Origin: Nymphaea colorata
Taxonomy: Eukaryota > Streptophyta > Magnoliopsida > Nymphaeales > Nymphaeaceae
DNA length: 64,000 bases
Direction of reading: 5' to 3'
NCBI RefSeq assembly: GCF_008831285.2
Contig: NC_045146.1
Span: 22,151,703-22,215,702 of the forward strand
In this document: positions 24,851 through 35,398 of the stretch, one piece after another
Numbering within the stretch: position 1 is the stretch's first letter
Layout: each line of letters starts with the position of its first letter
Position numbers and translations under genes: made by a program
The notes under the pieces: generated by a model
What the model saw: the letters and a program-made list of their open reading frames with translations, nothing else
What the model was told of the DNA's origin: nothing
Database searches by the model: none

Positions 24851-26198
24851 ATAACCCTAAAATCTGTTCAGATGGAATTTTTTGGTGCCAAAACGAATGA
24901 AAAGATAAGCGGCAGTAATTCTAAAGATACCCAAAAAAATAAGATGTTCCCTACCAGACCGGCAATATGTGGCATGGAAGAATCCACGTAATAACTCCGA
25001 TATCTGCCTGCGGATTTCTCGATGGGCAGTAAATGAATCTGCCACACCTACTTTCCCCGGATTTGCAAAATAATTGAACTTTCACCAGCTCTTACGTGTT
25101 CGTTTATGACTTGTTTAATCTCTTTACAAATATTAGTTCGGGAGCTGAAGGCGATGGATCTGCCGATTAGGTGAATTAACTGCATTCTTCAATCGGTCAT
25201 GAATATTTGCAAAAAAAAACAAAACATTTGAAATTATTACAATGTTTTAAGAAACATGCTAGCTAACATGAACGTGTTGGCATTATTGAACTGCAGATCA
25301 ACGCAACCTGTTGCTTCAAATCGGCCAATTGAGATGTTTTCCCAATATTGTTTTGAGTCGAACGGATCTAGAATGATTCATGTGTCTGCATTGGAACTGA
25401 TCGACACCTACCATTATTGAATGACAGCTGATCCGATCTGACACATCGGTACCGAGTTATAATTTTAAGATTGAAACTTTTGTAAGCGTTATTGGGATGT
25501 TCAGATACCATTCATGGAGAGCCACAGAACAAACATAATTCGAACTGCAATATCTGATCTAAAAGAACCATACTGAGGCAAATTTTTGGCCGAGGGGCTC
25601 TTGGTTCATCAGCCAACACATAATTCCGCTACCACCATCTTGCAATGTTGAGCTAATTTTAAAGAATCTGTCTTCTCCAGTTGAAACTAAAGGTTGCATC
25701 TCACTTGTAGAGGTTCGGCTCATTGCTCCGGCCAGTGGTTGGTATACTGCTTGTTACCAGTTTCCGTGGCATGGGTATGTGGAACCAATATAGTAATTGA
25801 CGTGTATTGAGGTTTTCACTGCTGATCAACTCAGTCTAAAGCTTAGAAAGAAGGAGAAAGGAAGGTTTAGTTACGAGTGATGGGATCTTACATAAATTTA
25901 GTCATAGACAAACATGTACTGTGATTGGATGATTATTTAAATGGGGCGTAAAGCGGACGCTGTATACTTTTGTGCTGAAAGGGTGCACGCAATTGGCTGA
26001 AAATGTTACCGGAGGGGTGCCTTCCTCTTGAACTACCCCTTAATAACAACGAAGAGGGTTCGATCTTTCCTTTGCCTTATTGTTTTTATTGTTTTCGCAG
26101 ACCGTGCAAGAAAGAAGTCTTAAATGACGTTTGTGAGGAAGGCGTAGATCACGAAGAAATCAAACGCGATTAGGTGCAGGTTTCTCCTTTCGAGTCTT

Positions 26199-26206
26199 TA
26201 TATAGA
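26199..26206 (+). promoter_or_regulatory. LPLAT1: TATA box of the LPLAT gene
   Basis: TATATAGA lies 155-162 bp upstream of the start codon, in a region that is otherwise not AT-rich. Transcription would start near 26230, giving a leader of about 130 nt without need of an intron. Confidence 0.55.
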
Positions 26207-26360
26207 GGTAGAAGTTGGTGTATGGAGAACCAGTTTGAATCGACCCCACGCTGTGGATGAACAAGAGGGCCCTTGGGTAACTTCGGAGGTACACGGGACC
26301 AACTAAGTCGCGTTTCAACAAACGAAGCCCCTCACCGGCTCGCCTAACCGCAGAGCCACC

Positions 26361-29300
26361 ATGGGAGGCGAAGGACTGGTGGGAATGGAGGCCGCGGCGG
26401 CGGCGATTGGCGTGTCCGTGCCCGTCCTGAGATTCCTCATCTGTTTTGTGACGACCATCCCGGTGAGTTGGGCGTGGCGCGCTGTCCCCGGATCCTTCCT
26501 CAAGCACCTCTACTCCGCCCTGACAGGAGCTGCCCTTTCCTACCTCTCGTTTGGATTTTCATCCAACCTCCACTTCCTCGTTCCCATGTCCCTTGGCTAC
26601 ATCTTCATGGTCCTCTGCCGCAGATACTGCGGCATCTTAACTTTCTTCGCTGCCTTTGGCTACCTCATCGGCTGGTACGTGGAACCGCTCGCCGGCCCCT
26701 CTGTGAACCCTTCTGGGGGTTATAGACTGGTTTTCGTTATGTTGGTATGCCAGGATTTGTGGAAATTCTCAGAGTTTGTGGTTTTTTCCTTTCGTTATCA
26801 TCTCGGTGTCGCGTGTAATATCTTAATTTTCCTTGTTTGGTGTTTCTGGGTATCTAGATCGGCATTTGTTCTGTTCGTTTGTGAAGATTTCTGGAAGTTC
26901 TTGATATTTTTTTTGTGATAATTGTATGTCGACGCCCTTGTTTTTCAACAATAGTATGCGTTTCACATTGGATTTCGGCTCTTCAATCTTGGTAGCTCGA
27001 TAAATCTCACACTTTTGGTGCATCATTTACCAAGGTCCATGCCAGCTACATTACTGTTTATACCAACTCTCTTTAGATGCTCAGAAGCCAAGGAAGAATG
27101 TCTTTTTTTCTTTATCAATCTATGTCAATTTATTGCACGTCGCTATAATGCATTGAAGTGGATTTGATCAATTTGTTATGAGTTTGTTCTGTTTCTCTTC
27201 TGTCTTTCTCCATCTGTTGTTTTACCAATACCATGTTTTATTTTAGAACGAAGAAACAACTCATGTAAAAGCCATACGTGTGAAGTCATTATGGGTGGTA
27301 GGAGTGGAGCAGATTCTGCTGTTTTCAGCGGAAGGGTATCATTGCGTGGAAATAATAAGGGAAACTTGGAAAGTTGATGTGAATCTAGTGACTCATTGCT
27401 AATTGGAATATGAAACAAGTTAAAATATTCTCGATCCAGTGATTACTATTTCTTATACCTTTTCTTCTGAAGTAGCTTTTTATGAACGTGAACCATTATT
27501 TGATGTTTGAGAGCGCTTTTAAATATTTTCGTTAGTATGAAAGAAAAAAAAAACTAGTATCCTACTAAATGAGTAAAATCATGACATATCTGATTTTTCA
27601 ATGCAGCCATGTATATTATATGAGTGGCGATGCATGGAAGGAAGGAGGCATTGATGCTACTGGTATTCCTTGGGCCTCATTGATGACCTTTTTTCATTAA
27701 TCTTCTTGATACTTTAAGGAAGACCTTTTCACATCTGATGGAAACCGATCAAATCATGTACCAGGCAATGCTAGGACATGGTTATTTTATACTAGTATTT
27801 TTGTGTTGTTGATGATTTGGAACTCAGGAGGATGGTACCAGAACTGGATTTAAGCTCCATAACGACAAATTTCTGGTGATATGAAGTTCAGATGGTTTTC
27901 TGGGAATTTACTCTGTTCAATAATTTTGAAAGATAAAATAAATCTAGACATGCTATGGAAGTTATGCTTGGGCTCTCGAACTCTACATCTGATTCATTTC
28001 AGCCCCCATTTTCCCTTGGCATCAAGTGAACTCCTGGAAGGTGCTGCCATATTTCTACCATTTTTAGGGAAATCTGGTATAGATAATAACTTGTAAAACC
28101 TCTGTGAAAAAAAAAGAATATGCTTTCTTCTGTAGGATTGCCTTGCACCTGATATAGGCTTAAAGGGGTATATCCATTCAAGCCTCTCTCCTGCCTTACT
28201 ATGAACTAAGAAGGCAAGGGTTGAAGGTGGGATATCACCCTATTATTCACTCATTTATTGTAATCAGGTTCTTGTTAAAATCTTTTCACAATCATTAGTC
28301 TGCTATATCTCCTTGACACACATTCTCGTGATAGAAATCCGGAATTAAAAGATGCATAAGTAAGAAAAAAGCAGGGAAAAAGCTGTTTATTAAGCAAATA
28401 AATTAAAACTTCATGACAACATTGCAACTATATTGTGCTATTATTCCAAAATTGCAATGAAAAATTTAAAAGCAGGGAAAAAGCTGTTTAATAAGCAAAT
28501 AAATTAAAACTTCATGACAACATTGCAACTATATTGTGCTATTATTTCAAAATTGCAATGAAAAATTTAAAAGCAGGGAAAAAGCTGTTTAATAAGCAAA
28601 TAAGTTAAAACTTCATGACAACATTGCAAATATATTGTGCTATTATTTCAATATTGTAATGAAAAATTTAAATTTCCTGCAGTTTGAGCATCTCATGAGG
28701 TTTTACCTTATATGTCATTTCTTAGTATATTGTCATAGAACTGCAAACCTTTCATATCACTAAGGTCTGTGAATATGGTCAAAGCGCCTGTAAATATATA
28801 TTTTTCAAGTTCATCTATATTTCTGTACTCCAATATGTATTTCAACCATGTGAATGTGTTTACGATTCTGGAAATAGATGATCAGTCTGCATATGGGTAA
28901 AGCTTCTGAGATTCTGGACAGTAGTGACTTTGTTAGGTTACTGTTATTCCTGATTTCTCTTTAGGCAAGAATATGGTACTTTGACGCTTAATGCAACTTC
29001 TTGGGTTGAAAACTCTTGTGGAATCAACTCCTTGGGTTGACATGTACCTTGTGTAAAGTATTGGGTTATATTATTGCAGTTAAATTACTGATTTAGTCAT
29101 TCTTTTATCAGGTGCTCTAATGGTCTTGACACTTAAAGTAATATCATGTTCAATAAACTATAATGATGGATTACTAAAAGAAGAAGGTCTTCGAGAGGCC
29201 CAGAAGAAATACAGGTTGCTTAAGTGCCCTTCCCTGCTTGAGTATGTTGGTTACTGTCTTTGCTGTGGCAGTCACTTTGCAGGGCCAGTTTATGAAATGA

Positions 29301-31795
29301 AAGATTACCTTGAATGGACAGAAAGAAAAGGAGTAAGTTTGGCAAGAGCTGTATTTTTTACCAATTTTTAATGATTTATTTGGTGCAGCGAACGGTGGAA
29401 ATTAACTAATTTTTTTTCACAGTTATGGAACTGTGATAGTAAGCAAGGGCCTCCTTCACCGTATGGAGCTACACTAAGAGCTCTTCTTCAAGCTGCTTTA
29501 TGCATGGGTATCTACTTGTATCTGGTACCCTACTTTCCGTTGTCCCGGTTTTCTGAACCTATATACCAGCAATGGGGATTCTGGAAACGTCTTGGCTATC
29601 AATATATGTCTGGGTTCACTGCTCGTTGGAAATATTATTTCATATGGTCTATTTCAGAAGCAGCCATTATAATATGTGGTCTTGGATTTAGTGGTTGGAC
29701 AGATACTGTCCCTCCCAAACCAAAGTGGGATCGTGCAAAAAATGTGGATATTATAGGAGTGGAGTTGGCCAATAGCGCGGTAGGATTACCTCTTGTGTGG
29801 AACATTCAAGTCAGCACTTGGCTTCGTTACTGTGAGTGTCTTTCCATTGCTATTTTTCTTCCTTTGTGTTGATTTTATAATTTCAAGGATTAAGTCTGAT
29901 CTAGTGCATACGTGATTGTGAGAGGTAAAAAAGTATGAACCTTTTAATGTAGAAAAATAAATTACTTTTTGTTATGGAATCATTTTCCTTATAATAAGAG
30001 TACTATCTTCCAGACATTGGTAAAGCTTTTATTTTTAAATCTTTTAGCACATAGCCACAGCATATCAAATACACAAATATGTTGCTCGCTCGTAGCTAGT
30101 AAGAATTTCAAATATTTTTGAATTACATGTATGGTAGTTGTAACAGGTGTACCTGAGTATGTATATCAGAGAGAGAAAGATTTGCACAAACATATCCAAA
30201 AGAATTTTCTGTGTCTAAAAATGTGTACCAGTCCACTTGCTTGGAAGTAACACCTTTCCAACACAACAAGCATGGAATTGTCCTAGGAACATTATTATTC
30301 CCTTGTAAAGTTGTTGGCAGCCATTTTCAGAGGAAAGATATACTTTTTTTGTGAACATATCATAAACAAATTCTATGTCTGAGAATGGTGCCGGTTCACT
30401 TGGTTGGGGACAACACTTTTCCAATAGGCATGGAGTTTTTTCTAGGAACAATTATTCCTCCTGAAAAGGCTCTTAGCAGTGATTTTCAATACAAAGGTAT
30501 AATTTTCTTTGGTCAAAAATTGGTTCTATTTTTTATTTCTCATCATCACTAGGAATTTCATTTTTCAAAAAAAAAAACAAGCAGAAAATGGTTAAATTTC
30601 CAGGATTACATATCTACATGTTTATTGTTGCTTTCTCTGGCAATCTGATATTTGACATCTTGCAGACGTTTATGAAAGGCTTATCCAGAAAGGAAAGAAA
30701 CCAGGATTCTTGCAGTTGTTGGTGACACAGACAGTTAGTGCTGTTTGGCACGTAAGTAGATTTTCTATGTTTACTCAGTTGGCGTTTTACTGATACAGTG
30801 ACCGCTCATTTGGCATCAGCATGTCATGTTACAGTTAAGATTATTGTTGCAAACGTCAGCAATGTTATAAAGTATTACTGTTTCATCATGTGTTCTTTGA
30901 AGACAGAAATGCAATATAATTAGAACCATACATTCTACGCACATTAGTGATTACAATTGTGTTATGGTGTGTGTCTGTGTGTGTGGGAATGAGTTAAACC
31001 AGTCCCATCTTGGCACCAGATTTTCCATTCTTTGGGGATGGGGAGGGGGGAACAAGAAGGGGGTTACTAACAGAAGGTGAGAGTGCAAGAGAAAAAAGTG
31101 GGGTGGAAAAAGCAGTCTCAGAACGGGATTGATTGCACTCACTATATTATATATATTAAAAGAATATTGGTGGCTTGTATCTCAAAGGTTTTCCTAAAAA
31201 CAAGATTTATGTCTGCCCTCAGCATGCAAATTTGGGGAAATTCCTGAATAGTTCTCTTTCTCAGGGCAGAAGAGTATAACTTGTCCTTTATTTTAGCTAT
31301 TTGCTGTTTCATGTGGAATGCTGTCAGCATGGTGTGTTGACTCTAGCATCCAATTAGTAATAAGATTTAATCAGCATATATTTACATTAAGCATCCAAAA
31401 AATTGTGGTTCATATTCTGCACCAAATTGGTAAGTGGTTAGCTTTTCTTGCTATTGCTGTGTAACATGGGCTTGGCTTGGAAGTTGTGGCACCCATGTTG
31501 ACGTAGATGGTGGGTCTTGACTTGCCATGGACATTGTCAATGTTGTGTCAGGTACAGTCCACATATCCATTGCTAGTTATAAAAAATGGCTTGGTCAACT
31601 TTGACCTAGTCAGTTTCCATCTTTTTTGAGGTTTAAACTTTAAAGTGAAAACTGAATTAATTTGTCTTAGTTTTGGTGTGTTTGTTACTTGTTTTTCAGG
31701 TTATGATTATGCATTTATGATTCATGAATGTATTGCTTTTATTTGCTTACTTAAAAATGTAAAAATGAATTGTTGATTTGATGTGCTATATGTGT

Positions 31796-31843
<48 letters not shown>

Positions 31844-33567
31844 ATCCTTGTCCCTGCCCCCAAATTTTTTATAAATGCTCCACACGTGTTCCTGCACCCA
31901 TGGTGACATAGCTTTTTGTATATCAAATTTTTTTATGTAGCAAATATTTGTCACTGTAAGTCTCCTTTCTCTTTCGTTTTTAGTTTCCAGGCTTGGATGT
32001 TGTATTGGGTTCCGAAAAACGTGTTGTAACTTGAAACTTACACGTTTTTTTCTCTTTGAAAGATGAAAGGAGCTGGTGAAACACAAACTTAAGAAAGATA
32101 CAAAATGCTGCCTAGATGTGACAATATGTGATTTTGCTTTGACCAAGGAATGGAAATCATTTATGTTCCTGAACTGAAGTCGTTTATGCATCACCATTAG
32201 TCTTATCATATTAATAACAAGCCTGGGTACTTCTGTCTCCATCTTCTGGAATCTGAAATTCTCCTTTTCATTTACTTCTAAATTTGCAGGGATTATATGC
32301 TGGATATATTATTTTTTTCGTGCAATCTGCCCTTATGATTGCTGGTTCAAGAGGTACTATTCATGGATCTTCTATTTGGCTTTTGCATTGTAGTTTCAGA
32401 TTTCTGTTATACATGAGATAAACTTTCCTGTTTATTTCCAACAGCTATCTACAGATGGCAGCAAGCTATTCCACTGAGTATGGACATGTTGAGGAAAGTG
32501 ATGGGCTTTATCAACTTTGCCTACACAGTGCTGGTTCTGAACTACTCCTGCATAGGTTTCATGGTTAGTAGGCTTCTGCTTGATTTGGATTCTTTTTTCT
32601 CAAATATTTTGCTTGTTGGGGCTGGGTGAGAGTAGGGAGCTCAGGGAGATGGGGCTTTTATTGCATTAAGGAAGACTACTTTATTATCACTGTCTGACAG
32701 CTGGTCAATATATTGCTTGTTTATAGTTAGTACCATCTTTATTTGACATGCCAAAAACGCAACAGGCTAAAGACTGGTGTCTGCTCATTGCACCATGATA
32801 AATATGACGTTTCCTGTGTTTTTGGTGGAGAGTGATATGAAATTTACAGTTCATTGACGTGCCATTTTTCATTTCAAGCACTCAACGGTGGAAATAAAAA
32901 TGGCAAACGTACTTAGTAAATTTTATGGTTCGTCCTATTTTCCTGTTGCCATAAATTCTATTCATCACAGGCACTTCCCTAAAGCTTTTCTTTTAGATTG
33001 TGAGAACATTGTTAACTGCACATGCCCCTGTTTAGGAACTATTCAGAAACTTACGGGATGTTTCTGGAAACTTCTTGTGGGTTTGCTATGTAATCACCGT
33101 AGCTATTTTATTACCATGGTGTAGCTATGGCCTGTGCCTGCTGCTGTTTTGTTATGGCAGTTGCCTTTCTTCCCATGTTTACTCCAAAAGACTGAGATTG
33201 ATGATAATTTTATAATGAGAGACAAGTCATGGAATTGAAATTTCATGGCAATTTCAGTCCAACCATGGATCCATATTTCATATGTAATAGCAGCTATCAA
33301 TAGGGAAAGTAGAAAATTACAAGGTATCCTCCTTTGCACTTTAACTTTTGCTTTGTGAATTAGCTTCTACTTTGCATACAGAAACGCAATCTTGCTTTTC
33401 ATATTTTGGTTTTATTTTGCTTGAAGGTGTTGAGCATGCATGAGACCCTTGCTTCATATGGAAGTGTATACTATGTTGGCACCATCGTACCAGTAGTTGT
33501 GATCCTCCTCAGCTACATAATCAAGCCATCGAAGCCGAGAAGGTCACAGGCTCATAAGGACAAGTGA
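26361..33567 (+). CDS. LPLAT1: Lysophospholipid acyltransferase, MBOAT family
   Basis: Eight exons: 26361-26674, 27607-27662, 29112-29332, 29423-29831, 30666-30751, 32290-32353, 32445-32563 and 33427-33567. They total 1410 nt (469 aa plus TGA), all GT-AG and in phase; the Arabidopsis homologue is about 460 aa. The enzyme reacylates lysophosphatidylcholine and other lysophospholipids with acyl-CoA at the ER (Lands cycle), moving fatty acids in and out of phosphatidylcholine. The MBOAT active-site pair is visible: Asn324 in LVWNIQVSTWLRY and His362 in SAVWHGLYAGY. Other family motifs are SFGFSSNLHFLVPM, LKEEGLREAQKK, CCGSHFAGPVYEMKDYLEWTE and GFTARWKYYFIWSISEA. Several hydrophobic spans indicate a multipass membrane protein. 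The tail is basic, and a Lys at -3 is weakly like an ER-retrieval signal. The start context GCCACCATGG is strong. Introns 2 and 4 contain tandem repeats. Confidence 0.95.
28371..28672. repeat. Three tandem 101-bp repeats in LPLAT intron 2
   Basis: Copies start at 28371, 28472 and 28573, each with GCAGGGAAAAAGCTGTTTA, and run to AATGAAAAATTTA. The period is exactly 101 bp and copies differ at only a few positions, so the array is young. It sits about 440 bp before the exon 3 acceptor and encodes nothing. Confidence 0.92.
30181..30500. repeat. Diverged tandem duplication (about 160 bp unit) in LPLAT intron 4
   Basis: Copy 1 (about 30181-30335) and copy 2 (about 30350-30500) share, in order, ACATATC, a TCTGTGTCT/TCTATGTCT word, CCACTTG/TCACTTGGTTGG, ACACTTTTCCAA, GCATGGA, CCTAGGAAC/TCTAGGAAC, ATTATTCC and GGCAGCCATTTTCA/TAGCAGTGATTTTCA. 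The level of change shows an older event than the 101-bp array. Confidence 0.7.
31797..31841. repeat. (GT)n microsatellite in LPLAT intron 5
   Basis: A perfect TG run of about 45 bp between exons 5 and 6. It makes a spurious His-Thr-repeat reading frame on the minus strand. Confidence 0.9.
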
Positions 33568-34127
33568 ACCAATTTGTGAAATGTAGGATGGCTTTTTGAT
33601 GACTCCAGTAATGCTGCTTGTTCATTTTCCCAGAAGGAGGTGCAGCAGTCTTGTCTGCTGCAATAATGTGATCCGAATTTAGTAGTTCATTCGTCTGGAT
33701 AGGTTCCATATTGCTGTCACCATCTTGACACAGCTAGGTAGGATCGATCATGTTTGTTTTCTTGATTTTTGTTATCTACTGTCCTCTTATGCTACATTAC
33801 TTTCCAAACTGTTGTGATTGTTGGACCGGTGTTGCAATTCTAGCCACTAAGAAGTTTTAGCACAAGCAAGTTTTGTACCTTGTTGCGTCTCAACTCCATT
33901 TGCAGCTTGTTGTTTCTATACCAAATGATTCTTCTTATTAATTTAGTGAGATAAGTTTCTTTTTCCTATTTTTTGGCATGGGTCAGCCGGGCAACAAACC
34001 CTTGTGGAACTGAACTCGAACCGTCAGCTATTCCGTTCTGTCCCAAAGAACGGAGAGAAAAATAGACATCTAACGTAGTTAATCTTGCCCCGTGATAACT
34101 AATCTAGCATGGAAACCTTCCCATATT

Positions 34128-34250
34128 TGATGTGCTTGTTTCAAATCCATATACTTGGAAATGTCTGATGTGCTTGTCGCAAATCCACATTCCTTGTGCA
34201 GAACAATGACCTTGGAAATATCTGATGTGCTGGTTTAAAATCCATCGTCT
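34128..34250. repeat. Short degenerate repeats containing TGATGTGCTTGT
   Basis: The words TGATGTGCTTGTTTCAAATC, TGATGTGCTTGTCGCAAATC and TGATGTGCTGGTTTAAAATC occur three times with CTTGGAAAT between them. They form an irregular local repeat in the LPLAT downstream region. Confidence 0.6.
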
Positions 34251-34744
34251 CCCCTGAACTCTCAGTTCATACACCCTTAATTTAATGGATTCTAATTGGG
34301 GTTGAGATGGTCGCCGCTAGATCATGCCAAGAGCCGATCCATGTGTTGATCTCTTGACCTCATGGTTCTCTAGCCCAGTGGACGGGGCACTTGTTGATAG
34401 CGGCCAACTAAGAACGGCTCGCATCGTCGCTGAGCTGCGTGGTTCATGCTGCCTGTGACAACTGGGAGATTGTACCACAAATCAAGAGAAAATTTTAAAA
34501 GCGGACTTGCAAGAATAGTATTTCTTCCCATCATTTTTGGAAAATAAGATAACTTCTGTCAAACAAATGACGGTAACGCCTTAACCTGATTTGAAAATTT
34601 TTCTTTTTTCCCCCCCCCCCCCCCCTTTAGATACATGACCATGAGGAGCTTTGCCTTTGCCTTTTTCCAAGTTAAAGTTTGCATTACTTTAAACTATTAA
34701 TGTTGTACTGTTTTCTGTTTTGGTTTAACGATTGGTGCACGTGG

Positions 34745-34935
34745 GGTGGGATTGGCGGCATCAGCCGAGCAAAAAAATTTTGGCCAAGGGGCACTGATAA
34801 TAAATTTTAAATTTATAAGAAGCATCAACATGTAAATTAAAAAAAAAACTTCTTTAAGGTGTCAATATAAAATAAGTATTTTTTTTGTGGTTGTGTGGGC
34901 AATTGCCCACATGTTGCCACGCCTGCCTCCACCTT
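34745..34935. mobile_element. Degraded interspersed element, related to 42255-42370
   Basis: The right half (GTCAATATAAAATAAGTATTTTTTTTG ... ACATGTTGCCACGCCTGC) parallels 42290-42370, which has GTATCAATATAAAAATAATA and ACATGTTGCTCACACTTGC. A left GGCGGCATCAGCC...AATTTTGG resembles the CAGGGGCGGAGCC-type start. No target duplication was confirmed. Confidence 0.35.
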
Positions 34936-35089
34936 TGAGCGGCACTTGGAAAACTTTTCATGGTTTTTTTTTCAATATGACAAAGTTGGGTTGACTAAAG
35001 AAACAGGAGGGAGCTCAAAAGAGTTCTGCTTACGAATGCCAAACAACTTGGCTCGATGCACCTAATTTGGTATAAATTTGCTTCGAACA

Positions 35090-35342
35090 TGTCACTGAAT
35101 CCGACATGGCCACAATTAACATAAATTCCAGCGAATTATCAACTTCAGATCTGATTTTATTTCAGAAACTATCAGATAGTCCAATCGAATTGCACATATT
35201 GCAAACTGGATTTGGCAATCGGACTCGAAATCAATATCAGCTCTCTGTTTCACCTTTCGTGTTTACGTTTAAATCCAAATTCGATTACGACGGATTCAAT
35301 ACTACTTGGATCTAAACCGACTCCAACCCGTTGCCACCCCTA
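35090..35342 (-). mobile_element. End of a hAT-like MITE directly upstream of CCB2
   Basis: The right edge, read on the minus strand, starts AGGGGTGGCAACGGGTTGG. This terminus is characteristic of small non-autonomous hAT elements in plants, and the preceding sequence consists of TCCAAATTCGAT-like words common in them. The left end was not located. If correct, the element ends 57 bp before the chosen CCB2 start codon. Confidence 0.4.
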
Positions 35343-35398
35343 GCCTTACCGACTGCAACCGAGGCCCCATAAACGATGGAACAGACCAATCCGCGCCC

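Larger units (their letters stand above)
20800..26198. other. Divergent intergenic region between SLK and LPLAT
   Basis: The first 300 bp are the GC-rich SLK promoter. The rest is AT-rich and repeat-laden: a 38-bp duplication (21249-21324), a terminal-inverted-repeat element (21797-22292), a CAGGGG-family fragment (23022-23175), a faint SINE-like A box (23511-23580), two tandem duplications (23847-23946, 24200-24480) and another CAGGGGCT-starting fragment near 24643. I see no gene. From about 25100 to 26150 nothing is recognised. Confidence 0.6.
33568..35398. other. Spacer between LPLAT and CCB2
   Basis: It contains the LPLAT 3' UTR, a short array of TGATGTGCTTGT-type words (34128-34250), a 16-bp C run (about 34611-34626), repeat fragments at 34745-34935 and the end of a hAT-like element at about 35342. 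The remaining 57 bp plus that element must include the CCB2 promoter; no clear TATA box is visible. Confidence 0.6.

Noticed and set aside
31751..32242. 163-codon minus-strand frame with a His-Thr repeat
   Set aside because: It crosses the (GT)n microsatellite in LPLAT intron 5, which creates the repeat peptide. No domain is present and it lies antisense within a well-supported gene.
35306..35398. Upstream in-frame ATG extension of CCB2
   Set aside because: The added residues lie in probable transposon sequence and are not part of the family's transit peptide.
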